Assembly: GCF_000226095.1 (NCBI RefSeq)
Contig: NC_016472.1
Span: 6,696,001-6,760,000, forward strand
DNA: 64,000 bases
From: Thermothelomyces thermophilus ATCC 42464
Lineage: Eukaryota; Ascomycota; Sordariomycetes; Sordariales; Chaetomiaceae
Direction of reading: 5' to 3'
In this document: one piece after another, positions 57,301 through 64,000 of the stretch
How positions within the stretch are numbered: the first letter of the stretch is position 1
How the letters are laid out: each line of letters starts with the position of its first letter
Position numbers and translations under genes: made by a program
The notes under the pieces: model-generated
Told to the model about the DNA's origin: nothing
The model's input: the letters and a program-made list of their open reading frames with translations, nothing else
Database searches by the model: none

Positions 57301-57596
57301 AGAGCAGAGTGTTTGCCGGAAGGACGGTGTTTTTGCAGCGAGCTTGTGAGTTTTTTTTTTTTTTTTTTTCCTTTTTTTCATCTCACTCGGCTTCCGGCTC
57401 TGGTTTTTTTTCTTGTTGGTTATTGGTCTTAAACTGACGTGACTCGCACGCAGTGGACTGCTACCGCAACAAGACGCGTAGTGCCATGGAGAGCATCATG
57501 CAGGACGTCAAGACGGCTGCGCCGCACTACGAGACCCGCGTCGGCAAGCGGAAGTTCAACGACAGAATGCGTGCCGAGAGGGAAGCGGATGACTGA
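54350..57596 (+). CDS. Gln/His-rich fungal protein with two DUF8032-type blocks
   Basis: Exons 54350-54635, 54707-55819, 56608-57345 and 57454-57596 give 759 residues. All three introns have CTGAC branch sites and the phases close exactly. A Gln/His-rich lead precedes block 1 (about 283-400: WIAFEYSRDRVKMEY, ENCVYPRACCPKEQYRGNRL, GKRGLIQRAVDSWRNSN). A His run follows, then block 2 (about 558-750: KRKFILVEDSDRQSRLRVRV, SSVYPRSYFPREMQ, GYRMAWLQSRVF, GRTVFLQRALDCYRN). The blocks share the order VYPR..., an aromatic/Leu helix, G+RxxxQRAxDxxRN, and look like a duplication. The protein is probably nuclear; I know no defined function. The second intron is long (788 bases), and retaining it stops translation after 7 codons, leaving only block 1. 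The start may instead be the ATG at 54365. Confidence 0.8.
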
Positions 57597-60382
57597 TTGA
57601 CCAACCAAACGAATGCACCGACTACTCTCACTCGTTGGGGGGGAGGGGGGGAGACTGAGTATGAAGGACGAAAGATGGAAGAACAGGAAGAGTACGACGC
57701 ACGAAAGGAGAACGAAAGAAAAAAACGACTCATGATGTTTGATTTTAGGGAGGGAAGGAGGGCGGAGAGGTCGTCGTCGTCTTTCGTTGGCGAGGAGGTG
57801 CCACCTTTCAAGGTCTTATTCAGCCTTCTTTGCCGACGGCTGGCGTAGGTCATGTTGTTGCAAGACTACGTCAACGGCGGCGGTGGGCGGCCTGAGTAAA
57901 GAGGAAAGGGGGATGCCGTTTATGGTTTGTTATCTGAGTCTGGTTCTGGGAAAGCTGACGGTGCCCAGTGGTTTCACCTCATTGCTGCGTAGAAAAAGAG
58001 CTTGCTCTGCAGGCCATGGCATCACTGCCGATCATTTATAACTTCACAAGGCAACAAAGTGTGTTTTACTAGTTAGTCGGTCGGTTCGAGGCGGCGGCTG
58101 TGTGTGCCTCGAGATCCATTGTATAAATAACAAAAGTTGGGAACTTTTACGGACCACTGGACGAACATATACTATATGCTGCTCGTTTCTGCTTGACAAC
58201 CCATCCGTTCATTCACTCGCCCCTGAGCCATCTACTCAGCGCCTCTGGGTCTGCAACGTTCTCCCTGCCCAACGTAACAGTGTTAGCTCCGTCTGACCAA
58301 GCCAGCGAAATCTAAGGAGGGGGAAAGTAGCGAACGGCATTAGAGGAGGGGAAGGGGTCAGCAGTGACAATTTGAACAGCACAAGCCGAAAACATCAACG
58401 TTGGAAACATACCAATGCTCAACTGCCCTACCCATCTCGTCAAACATCCACACTCCGCAAAAAGGCATCTCGATGGTTCCCTTCCGCCTCCCATCTGGTC
58501 GATGGGCGTGCATCGGGAAGCAGTTGAGTGTGGACTGCTTCCGAAATTGGAACGGCGAGGCCATGGGGCAAGGATATGATCGGACATGGGATGCGAGAAC
58601 GAAAAAGGATTGGGGGAAGCCCGTTGAGCTCAGATTGTGCGGAAGGCGCGAGCAGACTACGCTCACTGGCGGTGCCGGGCGTTCGTTCGGAGGTCCGAAG
58701 GGAAAGAACAGCGACGTGGCTCAGGGCGGAAGGTTCAATTCTATATTGTCCGCAAGTAGAACAAGAGTACGCTGGTGAAAAAAACCTCGATGTATGGGAT
58801 GGAAAGAAGGAAGGAGACAACAATTATTTAACTCTACCGTGGCGTCGCTCGCCATCTCGCGATACCGCAGCTCTCAATGACCGTTTCCTCCCCTCGCTAC
58901 TCTGTCCTTGCGTGATGGATCAAGACGGAACTGCAAAGGATGACCTCCTCGACACGATGCTGATCTCAGGTCCAGAACCATAATTATATCGAATGTGTAA
59001 ACTGGCAGGAGACAAAGGCGGGAATGGAACTTGGATCGAGTCCGCCTTTTCTCCCTTTCCCACTGAGGTGCTCACCTGGGGGCCACATGTGACCTCTCAA
59101 CTTCTTTGCTCATTCCTCAGGTGTCCCCGGAACCGTAATTAACTGCTCAGGTTCACGACGAGGATATTGCCCCGGCATCACTCACCATCAACGGCCTAAG
59201 CCCATTGAACGGCCAGGACAATGATTCCTTTTTGAGACTACTCTTACCACGCGGTCGAACTGACCGAGGCATTTCCCTTCTCGTCCAGGGTCGTTCAGAC
59301 GGAGCCCCCGATCAACCTAGATAATTCTGCACATATAAGGTATTCCGCCACCCCGAGTACCCCACCCCATCCAACTAACAACACACTATACTGTAGTATT
59401 CTACAGGTATGTACCATGATGGGACAGCACACTTTGGCTCGCGCCCGCTCCCCATGGCGCATATATTTGCACGGAAGATTCCCTCTCCGAGCCCTCCCCT
59501 GTTACCTGCCTTTTGCCCCCCCATTCCCGTTCCTCCACCAGGTCGCAGTGAGCAATCGAGACGCTCAGACCTGCCCTCGTTTCACCACACCCCCTTCCGA
59601 CCGGTTCACAAAATGCCCGAACCCCAGGTTCCCTCACACCCCTTGCTCGGGCCATGTCACTCCCGAGGAGCGACAAATGCCGAAACACCCACAGAAATGT
59701 TGGTATACCTCTGCTTCCAGCAAACGCCTTCCCCGAGTCAGGTTTTCATTCGAGTCAGATGGCACAGGCTGTCGAGTCACTACTTGAGATGAAACCCCTT
59801 CCCCCTAACCTTAACCAACCAGCCCGTGTTCAGACAATTTGACATATTTCACAATCCCGGTCACAGACCGGAATGATATTGTCCCCTCTAGCTACTCCCT
59901 GCTAAGTTACCACGTCCACATTCACGTATTACATTCGCGATGGCACGATGCGCAGCCTCATATAAAGAACACGTCATACACATCGCCCACATATCGAGAG
60001 GAAAAAGGAAAAAAATAAATAGAAAAACGTCTCTCAAACCTTCTCTGAAAGGGGAATATTCCTGCAGGCTTCCAAGTAGACGACCCAACACCTCTAACCA
60101 CAAATTGAGTACTGGAGCGTCACCTTCCGTCCGCCGTAGAAATTAAAAGGTTCCGTGGTACACCATTCCTCACAGTTACAGCCCACACGCGCCAGCCCTA
60201 TGGCCCCGAAGGCAACTTCGGAACCCCCCGGGGAGGGGAGGGGGGGCCAAGTACACCCAGCCTTCTGGTTCAAGGACTGGCACTTCCCGTACCCGGACAT
60301 GACAGGGGAGATGGTCGATCGGCTCCCAAGTCACAGAGTGGCGCCGTAAAGGTCGGTATGGCACTAGGCGACTTGGACAGGC
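57597..60382. other. Tail-to-tail intergenic region
   Basis: This 2.8-kb region lies between the ends of the DUF8032 gene and the secreted-repeat-protein gene. Around 58300-58670 (minus) one frame contains EMPFCGVWMFDEMGRAVEHW, faintly like the end of a SnoaL/NTF2-like domain, next to a plausible intron, but no complete gene could be assembled. Otherwise I see nothing. Confidence 0.5.
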
Positions 60383-61930
60383 TTAGGCGCCCCCGGCAGC
60401 ACGGCATGCGGCTTCTTGTTCATTGCACTGTGCAACGGTCACACCCGGCGCTTTCCCTCCGTTGACAGCGTCGGCGCAGGCGTTGTTCTGAATGGCACAA
60501 GCCCGTTGAACGGCGGCATCCCTCGTGGCAAATGTGTTGCCGTTGACACTGAATGGGCGCTGAGGATCGTTGGTGTTCTCAATCGCTGGAGCCTCGATAC
60601 CGGCAATGGCGCTCCCGCCAGCAGCCACGTTCCGACCATTGTTGTTCCGACCCTGGCCGCGGTTACCGCCGTTGTTGTTGTTGCCGCCGTTGTTGCCGGC
60701 GTTGTTGTTGCCGGCGTTGTTGTTGTTGCCGGCATTGTTGTTGTTGTTGCCGGCATTGTTGTTGTTGTTGCCGGCATTGTTGTTGTTGCCGCCGTTGTTT
60801 CCGCCGTTGTTGTTGTTGTTGCCGCCGTTGTTGTTACCACCATTTCCGCAGGCACCGCCCACGCTGAAGTAGCGGCAGTCCTCTTGCGAGCCACGTTGAG
60901 CAACAGGCATCAGAACAGGTTGATGATTGGAGGCGCCGGCCATGGTGCAGACACGGTAACAGCCCGCTGGAAGGCCGCCCGTCACCTCGGCAGACAAAGT
61001 GCCCTGACCATCCCCGTCATCGTTGATGCCCTTGAAGAAGGCAAACTGGGAGGCATCGAGAGGTTGGGTGGGGTTCAAGGTGTTGCCAGTATCCTGGACC
61101 GTGACGTGAGTATGGCCGATGACCAAGCCCTGTCCATTCAGGTCCTGCGGAGCCGAATAATAAGTGGTCTGGGCGTTGGTGAAGGAACCGAGAGCCATGT
61201 TGGCGATCTTGACCTGAATGTTGAAAGTCTGGAGCTCAGGGAGGTCGTCGCCATTCTTGGGGTTAAGAATCACCGTCGAGACCATCTTATTTGCGGCCGG
61301 AATCTTGCCCATTGCTGGGGTAGGGTTAGCAACAGAGCCGGTCGTTCGTAGCGTGGCATGTACGTACGGATACCGTTGCAAGAACCAGCGCGGTTCTGCT
61401 GGCCATTGGTCAGGGTCTGGCCGGCACAGAAGTTGATGAAGTTGGCATCGTCGCTGTGGAGGAGTGGGTTAGCCTAGGCTGTAGTAGTCAGTTCAGTGAA
61501 GGATTGGGACCTACGTAGCCGATTCCACCTGGCCCGGCTCGACATTCCCGCCGTTCTGGCCGGTAGACTGCGAGCCGGTTTGAAGTGCGTTGGCTGCCAG
61601 GCAAGTGGCAGTGGCACCATTGTTGTTGTTGCCGTTGTTGTTGTTGCTACCGTTGTTGTTGTTGCCGCCGTTGTTCTGGCCATTGTTCTGGCCATTGTTC
61701 TGGCCGTTGTTCTGGCCGTTGTTCTGGCCGTTGTTCTGGCCGTTGTTCTGGCCATTGTTCTGGCGGTTGTTGCCGCCGAAATTGCCGCCAAAGCCGTTGC
61801 CAAAACCGCCGCGAAATTGGTTGTTCTGCCGCCGCGCAAGGGCGCTGGGGGACCTGTACTGGTGCAAGGTCGCCGCATCAGTAACCATCGCCAGGCCCAA
61901 CAGGGCCGCCAGGGCTGCGTTCATCAACAT
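60383..61930 (-). CDS. Secreted Asn/Gly/Gln-repeat protein with conserved GHTH core
   Basis: Three exons on the minus strand (61930-61515, 61453-61368, 61314-60383) give 477 residues; the introns are 61 and 53 bases. A signal peptide (MLMNAALAALLGLAMVTDA) is followed by a disordered region with about eight NNGQ repeats. The conserved core begins DDANFINFCAGQTLTNG and SCNGIPMGKIPAANKMVS, continues with SFTNAQTTYYSAPQDLNGQG and GHTHVTVQD (about residue 235), and ends GGLPAGCYRVCTM, ASNHQPVLMPVAQRG. A second Asn/Gly/Ala repeat leads to a Cys-containing C-terminal module (FSVNGNTFATRDAAVQRACA). I recognise this as a widespread fungal secreted family that, from memory, is often mislabelled 'ribosomal protein s17' in databases. 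Its function is unknown; paired Cys and the signal peptide point to an extracellular or wall protein. Confidence 0.85.
60655..60835 (-). repeat. Asn/Gly/Ala-encoding repeat array
   Basis: GTTGTTGTTGCCGGCATT-like units repeat imperfectly on the plus strand; on the coding strand they give NNNNAGN/NNGGN repeats between the conserved core and the C-terminal module of the secreted protein. Confidence 0.85.
61673..61768 (-). repeat. 12-base tandem repeat encoding NNGQ
   Basis: Eight copies of a 12-base unit (GTTGTTCTGGCC or GTTCTGGCCATT phase on the plus strand) with almost no variation encode Asn-Asn-Gly-Gln repeats near the N-terminus of the secreted protein. The low divergence points to recent expansion. 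Confidence 0.9.
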
Positions 61931-64000
61931 GCTGGGCGTTTGTGGAGGCCGGTCGAAGGGGATTCGGAGAGCGCCTAAGGCTCCGCAGGATTCGAGAGTT
62001 GGTTTGAGAGAGAAGATGGTTCCAGACCGTCAGAAGCAAAGTAAAAAGGAGTGGTGCGCGACAACTGGTGTCGACCAAATCGGATATGTATGTACAAGTA
62101 CAACAATCCGCACCCAAAGAAAGGAACGAATGGAAGGATGGGAAGGAAAAAAGAAGAGCGATAAGAGCAGCTAGCACCGCAGAGAATGTGAACGGGACAT
62201 GGTCGAAGAAAGAAGCGGTCGTACGATCCCCGGGCGGCGCACTGAATGTTATATGAGACGAGCCGCCCCGGAGAAGAGCAGGGGGGAATTGCTGCGACGA
62301 CGATCCGACGACAATGCCAAGCCAGCGTTTCTCAAAGGCCCTGCAAGCCAAGCGGTTTCGAGCACATCCGGGCCTCCTGCCACTCTGCTGGGGCTGTTTG
62401 AAGGTTCCTGGTCGTCGCAGGCTTGGCAATAGAGACAAGGTTGTATGCTTGCCCCATGATTCCAAAACGTGGTGCAGGGGGGCGATGCAGACGGAGTGCT
62501 TTCTGGAGGAGGAAAGTTCTCAGAGCCGTCACACAGACACGATGGACCGAGGATGGATGGGTTACAACCTCCACGAGCAAGAAAGTGACCCTGCATTGCC
62601 GAGATCCCAATTCAGAATTTTTTGATATCGAAGTTGGGACGGCAGGGGCATTGGGGTTCCTGGGGCTCCAGGACTTTCGGACCCGGAAGGAACACGGGGC
62701 AGGTCCACTACCTGAGGAATGTACGGATTACGGATTACACACGAGGGGGTTAAGAAGAGCTTGCCCTACCGACTGGTAAGTACTACTACTACGCAGTGCA
62801 GGTAAGACTGAGCAACAATGCAAGGCGTCGAGGGACTCGGAAAGCGCGCTGCCGTCTGTTTGCACCGCTTACCGAACCCCACAGGTGTGAGTGGCCAAAA
62901 CGACCGCTTGATGAGGTTTTTAGGTCTGGCACTTCGCGGCCGTACTACACAGTACAGTCAGACACGACGCTGCAGAGGGAAAGACAGAGGGTGCACTGTC
63001 TCTCGGTAGCAACGGTTTGCCTTGAAGCTTGGATGCTGGAGTAGCAGTTGAGGCGGCTCGTGTGCCATATGTTCAAGGCTAGCCCTGCTCGTCCCAAGTT
63101 CAACCAATTGGATCGCCCTGGCCATGACGATCGGGCAGCTTAAGTTTCGGGATGAAGCGCAAGCGAGCGAGCATGAGCTCCGCGCTGCCTGGAACCCGCT
63201 ATGGGACTAGTGTAGTGCACTTCCCCACATGGGCCACCAGGCGCTTTTCAGCCCCGCGTTGACCAGATGCCCTTTTCCCTCAACATGTCAGAGAGCCGCA
63301 CGGCGATTGCCTGTCAACGGATATCGGATATCGGCAAACCTCCGAAACGACGAGAACACTGCGGTAGTTCACAACAGGTTAGGATTTTCGCTGTCGCTGT
63401 CTGAGCATTGGCGCCGGTGCCCGTCCGTTGTATCAGGACAGAGTCTTTGCTCTCGCCGTCATGTGCAGCGCTTGTCAGCCAATTTCCTTGCCGCAGCCCT
63501 CGCGGCAGCCGGTCGATCGTCGGACCAAGACCCGGGCCGAGTTGTGCCAGCCGTCAGCCTCCCGGTCAACTCGACTTACCTTCGCTGTTCTACAGAGTGC
63601 TGGGGCACGCCTGACATAACAGTCTTTGGGTCGGGCAGGCTTGTGGCGATTCGGCCCATCTCGAGGATCCGCATAAAAAAAAAATACCTTTATAGCACCT
63701 TCGGAAGGTACGCTACGCGCAATTAACGTTGGCAAGATAGACCGGGGTCATTTTTGTCATCAGGATCGCATTTGATGGGAATCAATTCTCAGCTGCCGTG
63801 GGTTGTTTATCCCCGGGCCGGCTGTATCCCTGTCCTGTGCAACAATTTGCTCGACATGTTTCCTGGATGGGACGCTGTCATGGTGACCCTGCCGCTCCTT
63901 CCCATCCCTGCGAGGGGGGGGTGAAGTTTAAGAACCTAAACTACGGAGTAAGGTAGGCGAGACAAAGTTCCCACAGAAATGAGGAGTTCCACTAGTTACA
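61931..64000. other. Promoter of the secreted protein gene and right-end intergenic DNA
   Basis: The first 300 bases are the probable promoter/5' UTR of the secreted protein. The rest has only frames without recognisable motifs (longest 195 codons, 61878-62465, minus; 165 codons, 63229-63726, plus). A direct CGGATTACGGATTAC repeat lies at about 62724 and TACGGAGTA at 63942-63950. I see no gene. Confidence 0.55.

Noticed and set aside
1-64000. CRISPR array, operon-type promoters, ribosome-binding sites
   Set aside because: The sequence is eukaryotic; no regularly spaced repeats of CRISPR type were seen and bacterial signals do not apply.

Overview
The window is euchromatic DNA of a filamentous ascomycete (Pezizomycotina, most likely Sordariomycetes). 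The decisive marker is a complete gene for HEX-1, the Woronin-body core protein, which is confined to Pezizomycotina. The other genes fit: short introns (mostly 50-110 bases) with GT/AG ends and a CTGAC/CTAAC branch site, GC-rich coding sequence, long UTRs, and families such as a yapsin-like protease, a PAS-rich hybrid histidine kinase, LaeA-like and fungal O-methyltransferases, and fungal domains I recognise as DUF8032 and DUF8035. Species cannot be read from sequence alone.

Layout. 0-4 kb: the end of an RBM5/10-like G-patch splicing protein (+), then a GPI-type aspartic protease (-). 7-12 kb: a 1584-residue hybrid histidine kinase (+). 13-22 kb: four genes in a row whose families are associated with polyketide or small-molecule tailoring: a Dabb (A/B-barrel) protein (+), an SRPBCC/START-like protein (-), an O-methyltransferase (-) and a LaeA-like methyltransferase (-). 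No PKS, NRPS or terpene backbone gene is visible. 23.7-29.8 kb: two proteostasis genes facing each other, RPN5 (26S proteasome lid, +) and RQC2/NEMF (ribosome quality control, -). 32.5-34.3 kb: hex-1 (+), with more than 700 bases of additional in-frame coding-like sequence upstream of the classical start. 35-36.3 kb: a decayed bleomycin hydrolase/LAP3 copy. 39-41.8 kb: a 902-residue low-complexity DUF8035 protein (+). 41.8-54.3 kb: 12.5 kb with no recognisable gene. 54.3-57.6 kb: a DUF8032-type nuclear protein whose two conserved blocks look like an internal duplication (+). 60.4-61.9 kb: a secreted Asn/Gly/Gln-repeat protein (-). The rest is intergenic.

Introns were placed by hand from splice signals, reading phase and family similarity. 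In every complete multi-exon model below the coding length is a multiple of three. Function names rest on remembered family motifs, not on any database search.

Most notable points: the block of tailoring-type genes without a backbone enzyme; a six-base microexon in the LaeA-like gene; the hex-1 upstream coding extension and the C11/G13 hairpin in its intron; the interrupted receiver domain of the histidine kinase; and a nine-base motif, TACTCCGTA, found at least 12 times and only in gene-free DNA.
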